Of a stretch of DNA of 64,000 nucleotides, positions 55,840 through 64,000 are shown one piece after another. Numbering within the stretch: the first letter of the stretch is position 1; every line of letters begins with the position of its first letter. The position numbers were made by a program, and so were the translations under genes. The DNA comes from Streptomonospora nanhaiensis (lineage in GTDB: Bacteria > Actinomycetota > Actinomycetes > Streptosporangiales > Streptosporangiaceae). Location of the stretch: positions 2,046,001 to 2,110,000 of the forward strand of contig NZ_JACCFO010000001.1 in the NCBI RefSeq assembly GCF_013410565.1, given 5' to 3'. The notes under the pieces were generated by a model. The model was not told where the DNA came from. It saw nothing but the letters and a program-made list of their open reading frames with translations, and ran no database searches.

Positions 55840-56782
55840 GCTCGACCTGCGTCGGCTGCGGATCCTCAAGGAGTTCTCCGAGCGCCGCACCATCGCCGCT
55901 ACCGCCGAGGCGCTGGGTTACACCCCCTCGGCGGTCTCCCAGCAGCTGTCGGCGCTGGAGCGCGAGGCCGGGGCCGCCCTGCTCGACCGCACCGCCCGCA
56001 GCGCCGAGCTGACCGAGAGCGGACGGCTGCTGGTCGAGCACGCCGAGCAGATCCTGGCCATGGTCGAGGCCGCGGAGTCGGTGCTGGCCGAGCACCGGGG
56101 GGTCGCCGCCGGCCAGGTCACCGTCACGGCCTTCCCCACCGGCGCGGTGGCCTTCGCGCCGCTGCTGGCGCGGGGCCTGCGGGTGCACGAGAACATGCAG
56201 CTGGTGCTGCGGCAGAGCATGGGGGCCGCCGGGATCCGGCAGGTGGCCTCGGCCGAGGTCGACATCGCGCTGGTCGACGACTGGTCGGGCGACCGGCCCG
56301 ACAGCGGCGCGGGGCGGCTGCGGCACGTGCACCTGCTGCACGACCCCATGGTGCTGGCGGTTCCCCGGGGGCACCGCCTGGCCGACCCGGCCGTTCCCGT
56401 CGACCTGCGGGAGCTGCGCGAGGAGCCGTGGATCGCGGCGCCGCGCAGCGAGCCCTCGCGCTCGGGCATCGACCGCCTGTTCGCCGACGTGGGGGGCGCC
56501 CCGACCACGGCCTGGGAGTTCGAGGGGCAGAGCACGATCCTCAGCCTGGTGGCGCGGGGCATCGGGATCGCCGCGGTGCCCGCGCTGGCGCTGGCGGCCG
56601 GCACCGGGGGGCTGGCCTTCCGCAGGCTGCCCGGTGTGGGCCCCACCCGCGAGGTCTACGCGGTGGTGCGCGCCACGAGCATGCGCCGCCCGGCCATCGA
56701 GGCCACCCTGCGGGCGCTGCGCCGCACGGCGGCCGAGGTGCGGCGCGACCTGGACGCCGAACTGGGCGCGGCACCCGGCTGA
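55838..56782 (+). CDS. LysR family transcriptional regulator
   Basis: 314 residues. N-terminal winged HTH: LDLRRLRILKEFSERRTIAATAEALGYTPSAVSQQLSALEREAGAALLDR; C-terminal periplasmic-binding-protein-like sensor domain with VALVDDW-like ligand pocket residues and GIGIAAVPALAL near the end. Divergent from the aminotransferase gene across a short gap with a LysR box. No ribosome-binding site precedes the ATG, consistent with leaderless translation. Confidence 0.9.
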   Translation: MLDLRRLRILKEFSERRTIAATAEALGYTPSAVSQQLSALEREAGAALLDRTARSAELTESGRLLVEHAEQILAMVEAAESVLAEHRGVAAGQVTVTAFPTGAVAFAPLLARGLRVHENMQLVLRQSMGAAGIRQVASAEVDIALVDDWSGDRPDSGAGRLRHVHLLHDPMVLAVPRGHRLADPAVPVDLRELREEPWIAAPRSEPSRSGIDRLFADVGGAPTTAWEFEGQSTILSLVARGIGIAAVPALALAAGTGGLAFRRLPGVGPTREVYAVVRATSMRRPAIEATLRALRRTAAEVRRDLDAELGAAPG

Positions 56783-56803
56783 GGCGGGCGGCGGCCCGCG
56801 CCC

Positions 56804-57118
56804 TCAGCCGCCGAAGGGCCGCGGCCGGTGGTGGAGGCGCTCCAGGCGGCGGCGCAGCCGGCGGGCCACGTGGCGGGCGCGGTCGCGCTCCTCGCGCACC
56901 GCCCACCAGCGCGAGTACGCCTCGATCCGGCGGCGGCGCAGCTCGGCCAGCTCCTCCTCGGCGCGCTGGACCTGGCGCTGGATGTCGGTGTGGACGCGCT
57001 CCAGGCCGATGAGCGCGGCCTCGCGCTCATCGGCCTCCCGCTGGACCTTCCGCAGCCGGGCCGCGATCCCGTGGATCTGCGCGGCCCTGCCGCCCCGGCC
57101 CGTCCCGACGAACCACAC
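56804..57118 (-). CDS. Small coiled-coil protein, 104 aa
   Basis: GTG start with no ribosome-binding site; TTAGAC lies just upstream, so it may be leaderless. Residues ~20-95 form one long charged helix (RLRKVQREADEREAALIGLE, VQRAEEELAELRRRRIEAY, ERDRARHVARRLRRRLERL) predicted to coil. No known domain was recognised. Heptad-like spacing of Leu and Ala supports a real protein. Confidence 0.6.
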   Translation of the reverse strand: MWFVGTGRGGRAAQIHGIAARLRKVQREADEREAALIGLERVHTDIQRQVQRAEEELAELRRRRIEAYSRWWAVREERDRARHVARRLRRRLERLHHRPRPFGG

Positions 57119-57247
57119 AGGGGGTGTCTAACCGCGCGGCGCGAGGCCATCACCGGAGAGTCGCGCAAAGAATACGGAAAGTGAGTGAGTTGTCGGTATA
57201 CCGGGCCGTTTCGGCGCTTTCTCCCGTTCGCCCGGATCGTCGGCCGG

Positions 57248-58552
57248 TCAGGCGGCCATCCCCTGGCGGCGGACGCGCGCCCCGGCGGCCGCGGGCGTGC
57301 GCAGCCGCGACATCGGGCGCGGCCGGACCTCGGTGTAGATCTCGACGAACCGGTCCAGGGAGCGCGCGTGGTCGTGGCGCCGGGCGATCTCGCGGCTGGC
57401 GGCGCCCATGGCGGCGCGGGTGCCGGGGTCGGCCAGCACCTCGGCCAGCCGCTTGGCCAGCGCGGGGACGTCGCCGGGCGAGTAGAGGTAGCCGTTGCGG
57501 CCCTCCTCCACCAGGTGCGGCAGGGCGAGCGCGTCGGCCGCCACCACGGGCAGGCCGGTGGACATCGCCTCCAGTGTGGCGATGCTCTGCAGTTCGGCCA
57601 CGCTGCCGATGGCGAACACGTCCCCGGCCACGTAGACCAGCGGGAGGTCGGCGTCGGGCACGAACCCGAGGAAGTGCACGCGGTCGGCCACACCCAGCTC
57701 GGCCGCCAGGCGGCGCAGGCGCTCCTCGCGCTGGCCGGTGCCGGCCAGGGCCAACTGGAGGTCGCGCTCCCCGTGGACGCGGGGCAGCGCCCGGATCAGG
57801 TCCTCGATGCGCTTCTCCTCGTCCAGCCGGCCGACGAACACCATGGTGTCGCGGTCGGGCAGGCCGAAGCGGGCGCGCGCCGCGGCGCGCTCGGCCGGGC
57901 GCGGGTGGAAGCGCTCCAGGTCGATGCCGCAGGACACCGCCTCGACGTGGCGGTCCAGCCCCTTGCCGGTGAGCAGGTCGGCGGCGCGCCGGGTGGGCGT
58001 GGTGACGTAGTCGGCGGTGCGCGCCACCGCGATCATGTCGCGCCAGGCGAGGTCGCCGACCAGCTCCTGCAGCCGGCCGGGCACGTGCGCGTGGGCGAAC
58101 AGGTTGTCGGGCATGAAGTGGTTGGTCAGGACCACGGGCACCCCGGCCCGGCGGGCGCGGCCGATGGCGGCGCGGCAGGTCGTGAAGTGGCTCTGGGCGT
58201 GCAGCACGTGCGGGCGCAGCCGGGAGATCAGCCGGTCCAGGTGGCCGTTGATCCCCAGCGGCAGGGTGGTGCGCATGGACTCGTGGACCAGCACCGACAC
58301 CGAGCGCAGCTCGTGCACGGTGACCCCGTCCCGGCGGCGGACCCCGGGCTCGCCGGTGGGCGAGGCGCACACCACGTGCACGTCGTGGCCGCGGGCGGCC
58401 AGCCCGGTGGCCAGCCGGTGGGTGAAGTAGGCGCAGCCGTTGACGTCGGGCGGATAGGTGTCGGCCGCGATCAGGACGCGCAGGCGGGCCGGGTTCGCAG
58501 CGGCGGCTCGGACGCCGGCGCGCAGCTGTGTGCGCTGGCTCAACGGGGTCAT
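57248..58552 (-). CDS. GT4 family glycosyltransferase
   Basis: 434 residues. N-terminal RVLIAADTYPPDVNGCAYFTHRLATGLAARGHDVHVV and the C-terminal donor site GSVAELQSIATLEAMSTGLPVVAADALALPHLVEEGRNGYLYSPGD, with the linker strand VFVGRLDEEKRIEDLI. The first glutamate of the family E-x7-E motif is present at AELQSIATLEAM. It probably adds a sugar to a lipid or glycan at the cytoplasmic membrane face. It starts inside the stop of the EamA transporter gene (ATGA), so the two are co-translated and may act in the same export pathway. Confidence 0.88.
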   Translation of the reverse strand: MTPLSQRTQLRAGVRAAAANPARLRVLIAADTYPPDVNGCAYFTHRLATGLAARGHDVHVVCASPTGEPGVRRRDGVTVHELRSVSVLVHESMRTTLPLGINGHLDRLISRLRPHVLHAQSHFTTCRAAIGRARRAGVPVVLTNHFMPDNLFAHAHVPGRLQELVGDLAWRDMIAVARTADYVTTPTRRAADLLTGKGLDRHVEAVSCGIDLERFHPRPAERAAARARFGLPDRDTMVFVGRLDEEKRIEDLIRALPRVHGERDLQLALAGTGQREERLRRLAAELGVADRVHFLGFVPDADLPLVYVAGDVFAIGSVAELQSIATLEAMSTGLPVVAADALALPHLVEEGRNGYLYSPGDVPALAKRLAEVLADPGTRAAMGAASREIARRHDHARSLDRFVEIYTEVRPRPMSRLRTPAAAGARVRRQGMAA

Positions 58553-59490
58553 CGGGAGTCTCCTGGAGTCGTCGTCGAGTGGACGGAGGTCGTGGAAAGC
58601 GCGGTGCCGGCCGGTGCGGGATCCCCTGTCCGGTGCCGGGCCGCCTCGGGGTTGCGGTTGCGGGCCACGGCCAGCGCGACCGTGCCGGCGATGGCCAGCA
58701 GCGCGGATCCGGCGGCCAGGGCCTGGTCCAGTGGCGTGGCGGGCAGCCCCTCGCCCAGCAGCAGCGCGCCGATACCGGCCCCCGTGATGGGGTCGACGAC
58801 GAGCAGCGTGGCGTAGGCGGCGGCGAAGTGGCCGGTGCGGTAGGCGTTCTGCTGGAACAGCCCGCCGAACACGGCCACCGCCACGCACAGCACGGTCAGC
58901 CAGCTCAGTACGGCGGTGGCGTCGACCACGGCGTTGGCCGCCACCACGCGCGCCAGGGCCGAGGTGGTGCCCAGCGCCACGCCGCCGACCGCGGCCAGCA
59001 GCAGCACGCGCAGGGCGGGGGGCAGCCAGTGGGCGGCGGCGTAGGCCGCGCAGCCCACGGCCGCGACCGAGCCGGCCAGCGCCAGGGCGGTGCCGGTGGC
59101 CATGTGCGGGGTCTGGGCGGTGTGCGGGAAGAGCAGGAGCAGCCCGGCCAGGCCCACCATGACGGCCCCGCCGGCGACGATCTGCCCGGGCCGGACCCGG
59201 CGCCGGTTGAACACCGCCGAGAGCACGATGGCGAAGATCAGGCCGGTGACGCCGATCGGCTGGATGATGGTGAGGGGGGCGCCGCTGAGGGCGACCAGGT
59301 GCAGGACCACGCCGGCCCCGGCGCCCAGGGTGCCCAGCAGCCAGCGCGGGCGCTGGGCGAGGTGGAGCAGGAACCCGAACCGGGCGACGCTGTGCCCGGG
59401 GGCGCGCACGGCGTCGCGCTCCTGGAGGGCCGACCCCAGCGCCATGCAGAAGGCCCCCGCCAGGGCGATGAGGATGGACCAGATCAGCAT
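58549..59490 (-). CDS. EamA/DMT-superfamily membrane transporter
   Basis: 313 residues, nine to ten membrane helices: LIWSILIALAGAFCMALGSALQERDA at the start, GAPLTIIQPIGVTGLIFAIVLSAVF and VVDPITGAGIGALLLGEGLP, the pattern of the DMT_YdcZ/EamA-like family. Its C-terminal ~35 residues are cytosolic and Thr/Pro-rich. Translationally coupled to the glycosyltransferase downstream. Substrate unknown. Confidence 0.85.
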   Translation of the reverse strand: MLIWSILIALAGAFCMALGSALQERDAVRAPGHSVARFGFLLHLAQRPRWLLGTLGAGAGVVLHLVALSGAPLTIIQPIGVTGLIFAIVLSAVFNRRRVRPGQIVAGGAVMVGLAGLLLLFPHTAQTPHMATGTALALAGSVAAVGCAAYAAAHWLPPALRVLLLAAVGGVALGTTSALARVVAANAVVDATAVLSWLTVLCVAVAVFGGLFQQNAYRTGHFAAAYATLLVVDPITGAGIGALLLGEGLPATPLDQALAAGSALLAIAGTVALAVARNRNPEAARHRTGDPAPAGTALSTTSVHSTTTPGDSR

Positions 59491-59977
59491 TCCGGCCTCC
59501 TCTCTCGCGGGCCGGCGGGATCCGGCGGCCGATCCGGCATCGTCTCCCCCTCGTCGGTACTGGGCGGCGCCGAGGTGAGCGCTCCGCCTGTCCGAAACGC
59601 TACGCGGCGGCTCCTGGAGCGGGCGATAACGTCACCACCCGGATCGGGGTGGTGCCAGCCCTACCGTGCCGGTGCGCCCTCCTCCCCCCCGGCGGTCGCG
59701 GCGCGCGGCGCCCTCGGCCGCCGCCGCGCGGCGGTTCCGGCGTCCGCCGCGCACCGCGTGTGTCCTGGATAGCGGCCGTGTCTGACCTCTCGCTCGCCTT
59801 CCGGGGAATCACCGGAAACATCAGGGCAAGAGTCGGTGACGCGAGCGGGTCCCGCCCGGCCTCCTTCCCGGTGGGCGCCGTGTCAACCCCCCGCGCGGCG
59901 CCCCGCGCCGCGGGGCCGGGCGGGCGGGCGCGGGTTCGGCAGAATTGGGACACCCCCGAACCAGGTAGGTGAGTGCC
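59491..59977. other. Intergenic region, 487 bases
   Basis: Divergent gap between the EamA operon and a split Lrp/AsnC gene. The part nearest the EamA gene is AT-richer (GATAACGTCACC around 59620-59640) and may hold its promoter. No gene was recognised. Confidence 0.45.
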
Positions 59978-60414
59978 GTGAGCGCGCTGGAACCGGACGG
60001 CGTCGACGCCGCCATCGTGCGGGAGCTGCGGGCCGACGGCCGCCTGCCGTTCGAGACGCTGGCCGGGCGCGTGGGGCTGTCGGCGGGCGCGGTGCGCGCG
60101 CGGGTGATGCGGCTGGTCCGGGGCGGCGCGGTGCCGTGACCGCGCTGCTGGACCCCGAGGCGGTGGGGATGGGGCGGCACGGCGGGTTCACGGCGCGGCC
60201 GGCGGCGAAGGGGGCCGCCGCGGTCGCCGGGATCGCCGGGTGGGAGCACACCCGGTTCCTGGCCCGCTGCCTGGGCGGCGCCGACCTGGTGGGGACCGTC
60301 GCGGCGGGTTCGGTCGCCGGCCTGGGCACGGTGTTCGAGCGGCTGCGCGCGCTGCCGGGCGTGCGCGTCACCGACACCTGGATCCGGCTGGACCTGGTCA
60401 CACCGGCGCTCTAG
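59978..60414 (+). pseudogene. Lrp/AsnC family regulator split by a one-base frameshift
   Basis: Frame 1 (59978-60139) encodes the complete HTH half: LEPDGVDAAIVRELRADGRLPFETLAGRVGLSAGAVRARVMRLVRGGAVP, then TGA. Frame 2 continues from the overlapping GTG at 60136 as TALLDPEAVGMGRHGGFTARPA and the C-terminal ligand domain ending VTDTWIRLDLVTPAL (TAG 60412-60414). Together they make one normal ~146-residue Lrp/AsnC protein. Loss of one G in CCG-TGACC at 60134-60139 explains it, but the GTGA overlap could also allow coupled translation of two half-proteins. It may also be a sequencing error. Confidence 0.8.
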
Positions 60415-60726
60415 GGGCCCGTCCACGGAGGCGCGCCCTCCCGGGGAGGCCGCCGAGCGCGCCCGCCGCCGCCCGCGCGCCGGCGGGCGTGCTCGGTGCC
60501 GCCGGCCCGCCGGGGTGTCCGGGACCGGCCGGTGGCCGCCTCCGGCCCCACGGGGCCGCGCGCCGCCGGCAAGCCCTTACCAGGTGAACAGCCGCCGACA
60601 TCTGCGTGAACCGGCCCGTGCCGGGCCACCGCCGGGGTAGCCGGGGCGTCAACTGGGAGCAGCCTCATCCGCGACGGGTGCGGCCGCACCGCCGCCTGCC
60701 GCAGCGACCACCCAACGGAGACGCAC
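60415..60726. other. Intergenic region, 312 bases
   Basis: Between the split regulator and the asparagine-synthase-like gene. GC-rich; no small precursor gene (for example of a lasso peptide) was found in either orientation. Probable promoter of the downstream gene not located. Confidence 0.45.
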
Positions 60727-62562
60727 ATGCGCTTCTACCTGGCACTCTGCTCCGCCGAGCCCGACCACCGCGCGCCCGTCGCCGACCACGTGGTCGCCGC
60801 GGCGCGGACCCTGGCCCACCGCGTGCTGCCCGTCCCGGCCGAGACACTGCGGCACTCCTCCTGGGAGGCCCCGCGGCACAACATCGTGCTGATGGCGTGG
60901 ACCAACGAACCCGAGCACCCCTGGCTGCCCCGGCCGCTCACGCCCGTGCGCGTCGACGGCGAGGACGGCGTCTTCGGCTACACCGGCTACCTGGCCGACC
61001 CCGCCGACGCCGAGCGCCTGCGCGCCGAGCCCGGCGACCCCGGTCCGCTCGCCGACCGCACCGCGGGCGCGTTCGGGATCTTCCGCGCGCTGCCCCGGGG
61101 TGTGGACGCGGTCACCTCGCTCACCCGCAACGACCCGGTCTACCACTGCGAGCGGGCCGCCCTGCACGTGATCGGCAACCGGGCCGCCCTGGTGCACCTG
61201 GTGGCCCGCGCCGCCGAGGAGGGCCCCGACTCCCCCATGCCGCCCGCCCCCGACTACGACGTCGCGCCCATGCAGGCGCTGGTGCGGCACGGGTTCTACA
61301 TCAGCGACCACACGCCCTTCCGGGGAATTTCCACCCTCACCGAGCTGAGCACGCTGCGGGTGCGCGACGGCGTGGCGCGCGTGGTGTCGCGCCCGCTGCC
61401 CCGGCCCGAGCCGGCCCCGCGCCGCCCCCTGGCCCGCCGCGCCCGCCTGGCGGCGCTGACCGAGGCGCTGGTGGACTCGGTGGCGCCGGTGCGCCGGCAC
61501 GACGAGGCGATCTCGCTGTCGCTCACGGGCGGGCGCGACAGCCGGCTGGTGGCGGCGCTGCTGCACGCCGCGCGCATCCCGTTCCGCGCCACCACGCGCG
61601 GGTTCGCCGACCACCCCGACGTCGTCCTGGCCCGCCGGATCTGCGCGCGCCTGGGTGTCACCGACCACCGCGTCACCGAACCCGAGGTCGAGGACGACGC
61701 GGTGCTGGCCGAGCACCCGCTGCCGCGCACCGCCCGGCTGGTGCGCATGACCGAGGGCATGAACTCCGCGTTCGAGAACGTCATCGCGCCCACGTCGTTC
61801 CTGCTGGAGGCCCGGCTGTCGGGGTCGGGCGGCGAGGCGCTGCGGGGCGGGTGGCTCAACGACCAGCCCTGCCTGGAGCGCTCGGCGCTGCTGAAGAAGG
61901 TCGAGACCATCACCCGCGCCCAGGCGGCGCTGATGACCCCGCAGGCCAACGCCGAGGCCGACCGCTATTTCCGGCGCTACACCGCCGAGACCGACGACCT
62001 CGCCGTGGTGCTGGACCGGATGTTCCTGCGGTTCCGCAGCGGCCGGTGGCTGCCCGGGTCGCGCACGGCCACCCTGATCGGGTTCTGCATGTACCACCCG
62101 TTCCTGGACCACCGGGTGCGCTGGGAGGCCATGACGCTGTCGCCGCGGTGGCGCTGGTCGGAGGAGGTGGTGTACCGGCTCATCGCGCGGCTGGCGCCGC
62201 CGCTGGCCGCGCTGCCCGTCGAGGGGCGGCCCTGGCGCTTCGACGCCCGCCGGTCGCGCCGCTGGACGGGGCGGGCGCGGCCCGCCCTGACGGCCACCAC
62301 CGCAAGGGGCGGGTTCGACTGGCGCCGCCGCCTGGGCGGGGAGTACCTCGCGCCCATGCGCGAGCGCATCCTCGACACCCCGCAACTGTTCGAACTGGTG
62401 GACAAAGAGCGCACCGAGCGCCTGCTCAACGAGGACCCCGTCCGCCGCCCGGGGCAGGTGTGGCACCTCTACACCCTCGCGGTGCTGCTCTCCAACGAGT
62501 GGCTGTCCCCCACCGCGCCGCTGGGGCCCGGCAGCGAGCGGATCCGGGTGCCCGTGCGGTAG
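60727..62562 (+). CDS. Asparagine-synthase-like protein without glutaminase cysteine
   Basis: 611 residues. The PP-loop of the ATP pyrophosphatase domain is present as SLTGGRDSRLVAALL (family SGGxDS; here one Ser is Thr and Leu becomes Arg), with GGEALRGGWLND later as the second conserved block. The N-terminal half does not start with Met-Cys and has no catalytic Cys2, so it cannot hydrolyse glutamine as AsnB does; it resembles the asparagine-synthase homologues used as amide-bond or cyclisation enzymes in natural-product pathways. No leader peptide, RRE or protease gene accompanies it. ATG behind GGAG. Confidence 0.8.
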   Translation: MRFYLALCSAEPDHRAPVADHVVAAARTLAHRVLPVPAETLRHSSWEAPRHNIVLMAWTNEPEHPWLPRPLTPVRVDGEDGVFGYTGYLADPADAERLRAEPGDPGPLADRTAGAFGIFRALPRGVDAVTSLTRNDPVYHCERAALHVIGNRAALVHLVARAAEEGPDSPMPPAPDYDVAPMQALVRHGFYISDHTPFRGISTLTELSTLRVRDGVARVVSRPLPRPEPAPRRPLARRARLAALTEALVDSVAPVRRHDEAISLSLTGGRDSRLVAALLHAARIPFRATTRGFADHPDVVLARRICARLGVTDHRVTEPEVEDDAVLAEHPLPRTARLVRMTEGMNSAFENVIAPTSFLLEARLSGSGGEALRGGWLNDQPCLERSALLKKVETITRAQAALMTPQANAEADRYFRRYTAETDDLAVVLDRMFLRFRSGRWLPGSRTATLIGFCMYHPFLDHRVRWEAMTLSPRWRWSEEVVYRLIARLAPPLAALPVEGRPWRFDARRSRRWTGRARPALTATTARGGFDWRRRLGGEYLAPMRERILDTPQLFELVDKERTERLLNEDPVRRPGQVWHLYTLAVLLSNEWLSPTAPLGPGSERIRVPVR

Positions 62563-62614
62563 CCGCGGGCCGCCCATGTCCTTTTCGGACGGGTCGTGGC
62601 ACCATGGTCTGGCC

Positions 62615-62630
62615 ATTGGTCTAGACCGGA
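62615..62630. promoter_or_regulatory. DasR operator (dre site)
   Basis: ATTGGTCTAGACCGGA matches the established dre consensus ACTGGTCTAGACCAGT at 13 of 16 positions, including the full TGGTCTAGACC core. It lies 12 bases before the GTG of the hexosaminidase gene. DasR is the GntR-family repressor of N-acetylglucosamine and chitin genes in streptomycetes and relatives. Confidence 0.88.
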
Positions 62631-62642
62631 TGGGAGCCCCCC

Positions 62643-64000
62643 GTGCCCGCTTTCTCGCTGCTGCCCCGGCCCGCCGAGCTGGCGACCGGAGCCTATGACG
62701 GCCTGGTCCTGACGCCGTCCACCCGGATCGACGCCGACAGCGCGGCCCGGGGTACCGAGGCGTGGCTGCGGGCCGAACTGGGTGCGGCCACCGGGCTGCC
62801 GTTCCCGCGCGGCGACGGCGAGAGCGCGCAGATCCGGCTCAGCGTCGACGCCGCCGCCGGGCTGGGCACCGAGGGCTACCGGCTCATCGTCGACGGCGAG
62901 GGCGCGCTGATCGTGGGCAACGACCCCGCCGGGGTGTTCTACGGCGCCCAGACCCTGCGTCAACTCCTGCCCCCCGACGCGTTCCGGCGGGCGCCCCTGG
63001 CCGGCGCCGCGCACTGGACGCTGCCCAGCGTGCGCGTCACCGACCGGCCGCGGTTCGCCTGGCGGGGCTGCATGCTCGACGTCGCCCGGCACTTCATGCC
63101 CAAGCACGGCCTGCTGCGCTTCATCGACCTGCTGGCCATGCACAAGCTCAACGTGCTGCACCTGCACCTGACCGACGACCAGGGCTGGCGCGTCGAGATC
63201 AAGCGCTACCCGCGCCTGACCGAGGTCGGCGCCTGGCGCGCGGAGAGCCAGGTGGGCGCGGGCCAGCCGCCCGTCTACGACGGCCGCCCGCACGGGGGCT
63301 TCTACACCCAGGACGACATCCGCGAGATCGTCGCCTACGCCGCCGCCCGGCACATCACGGTGGTGCCGGAGATCGACATCCCCGGCCACTCCCAGGCGGC
63401 CATCGCCGCCTACCCCGAACTGGGCGAGGGCGACCCCGTGGACGTGGGCCGCGACTGGGGGGTCATCGAGACCGTCCTCAACGTCAGCGACACCACGCTG
63501 GACTTCTACCGCGGCGTCTTCGACGAGGTGCTGGAGCTGTTCCCCAGCCGGTACGTGTGCGTGGGCGGCGACGAGTGCCCCAAGAAGCAGTGGCGGACCA
63601 GCGAGACCGCCCAGCGGCGCATCCGCGAGGAGGGGCTGGCCGACGAGGACGAGCTGCAGAGCTGGTTCATCCGGCAGTTCGACGCCTACCTCGCCGAGCG
63701 CGGGCGGCGGCTGCTGGGCTGGGACGAGATCCTGGAGGGCGGCCTGGCCGAGGGCGCCACGGTGCTGTCCTGGCGCGGCACCGAGGGCGGGATCGCGGCG
63801 GCGCGGGCCGGCCACGACGTGGTGATGTGCCCCACCGCGACCTCCTACCTGGACTACCGCCAGTCGGCCGACCCCGACGAGCCCGTGCCGGTGGGCACCG
63901 TGCTCACCACCGCCGACGTCTACACCGCCGACCCCGTGCCGCCGGAACTGGCGGCCTCGGGCGCCGACCGGGTGCTGGGGGCGCAGGTCAACGTGTGGAC
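62643..64000 (+). CDS. Beta-N-acetylhexosaminidase (GH20), 3' truncated by window
   Basis: First 452 residues; runs off the window. An N-terminal GH20b domain (1-~125) precedes the TIM barrel, which holds HLHLTDDQGWRVEIKRYPRL, FYTQDDIREIVAYAAARHITVVPEIDIPGH and the catalytic Asp-Glu pair D310-E311 in VCVGGDECPK. It removes GlcNAc (or GalNAc) from chitooligosaccharides, cell-wall fragments or glycans. No signal peptide is visible at this GTG start, which suggests an intracellular enzyme. GGGAG lies eight bases before the GTG. The dre site upstream indicates DasR control. Confidence 0.93.
   Translation, partial: MPAFSLLPRPAELATGAYDGLVLTPSTRIDADSAARGTEAWLRAELGAATGLPFPRGDGESAQIRLSVDAAAGLGTEGYRLIVDGEGALIVGNDPAGVFYGAQTLRQLLPPDAFRRAPLAGAAHWTLPSVRVTDRPRFAWRGCMLDVARHFMPKHGLLRFIDLLAMHKLNVLHLHLTDDQGWRVEIKRYPRLTEVGAWRAESQVGAGQPPVYDGRPHGGFYTQDDIREIVAYAAARHITVVPEIDIPGHSQAAIAAYPELGEGDPVDVGRDWGVIETVLNVSDTTLDFYRGVFDEVLELFPSRYVCVGGDECPKKQWRTSETAQRRIREEGLADEDELQSWFIRQFDAYLAERGRRLLGWDEILEGGLAEGATVLSWRGTEGGIAAARAGHDVVMCPTATSYLDYRQSADPDEPVPVGTVLTTADVYTADPVPPELAASGADRVLGAQVNVW

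Noticed and set aside
60415-60726. Possible lasso peptide precursor before the asparagine-synthase-like gene
   Set aside because: No small frame with a Gly/Ser/Cys-initiated core and leader Thr was found, and no RRE/protease genes are present.

Overview
This is high-GC actinobacterial DNA. Gene order, strong third-position GC, GTG starts, leaderless-looking promoters and the gene families suggest a filamentous actinomycete of the Nocardiopsis/Streptomonospora type; that placement is inference from gene content. The window starts inside a pectate lyase gene and ends inside a GH20 hexosaminidase gene. No rRNA, tRNA or CRISPR was seen.

Region by region. 1-5.7 kb: pectate lyase end, a TetR regulator, an Lrp/AsnC regulator divergent from a 2-oxoacid dehydrogenase operon (E1 alpha, E1 beta, a free-standing lipoyl domain and an alpha/beta hydrolase, together resembling a split acetoin-type E2). 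6-20.7 kb: two convergent transcription units for nucleoside import and catabolism (BMP lipoprotein, ABC ATPase, two permeases, cytidine deaminase and thymidine phosphorylase on +; deoxyribose-phosphate aldolase, two aldehyde dehydrogenases, an acetyltransferase, purine nucleoside phosphorylase and a phosphohexomutase on -). Their products form one path from imported nucleoside to pentose phosphate, then glyceraldehyde-3-phosphate and acetaldehyde, which the aldehyde dehydrogenase can oxidise. 21-25.7 kb: a TetR gene and an acyltransferase-3 membrane protein that share a 20-bp operator motif, separated by an IS5-family element inserted exactly at the TetR stop codon. 25.7-28.9 kb: a HAD phosphatase divergent from an ascorbate-type PTS (IIA, IIB, IIC).

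28.9-37 kb, minus strand, is the highlight: a compact biosynthetic cluster for a cinnamycin/duramycin-type class II lantibiotic. It runs SARP activator, lysinoalanine-forming protein (cinorf7/durN type), an 80-residue precursor whose last 20 residues form a new variant of the cinnamycin core, LanM synthetase, aspartate beta-hydroxylase (CinX type, with an N-terminal Nif11-like segment), and ABC ATPase and permease. The known immunity gene type, a phosphatidylethanolamine methyltransferase, is not in the window.

37-64 kb is mostly ordinary chromosome: MFS exporter with divergent TetR, DUF418-type membrane protein, acetoacetyl-CoA synthetase, SGNH lipase, ornithine aminotransferase, acyl-CoA ligase, membrane Ser/Thr kinase, thiD, alanine:sodium symporter, two GT4 glycosyltransferases, aminotransferase/LysR pair, EamA transporter, an Lrp/AsnC gene split by a one-base frameshift, an asparagine-synthase-like protein without a glutaminase cysteine, and a hexosaminidase preceded by a near-consensus DasR (dre) operator. 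Many convergent gene pairs are separated by perfect GC-rich hairpins.
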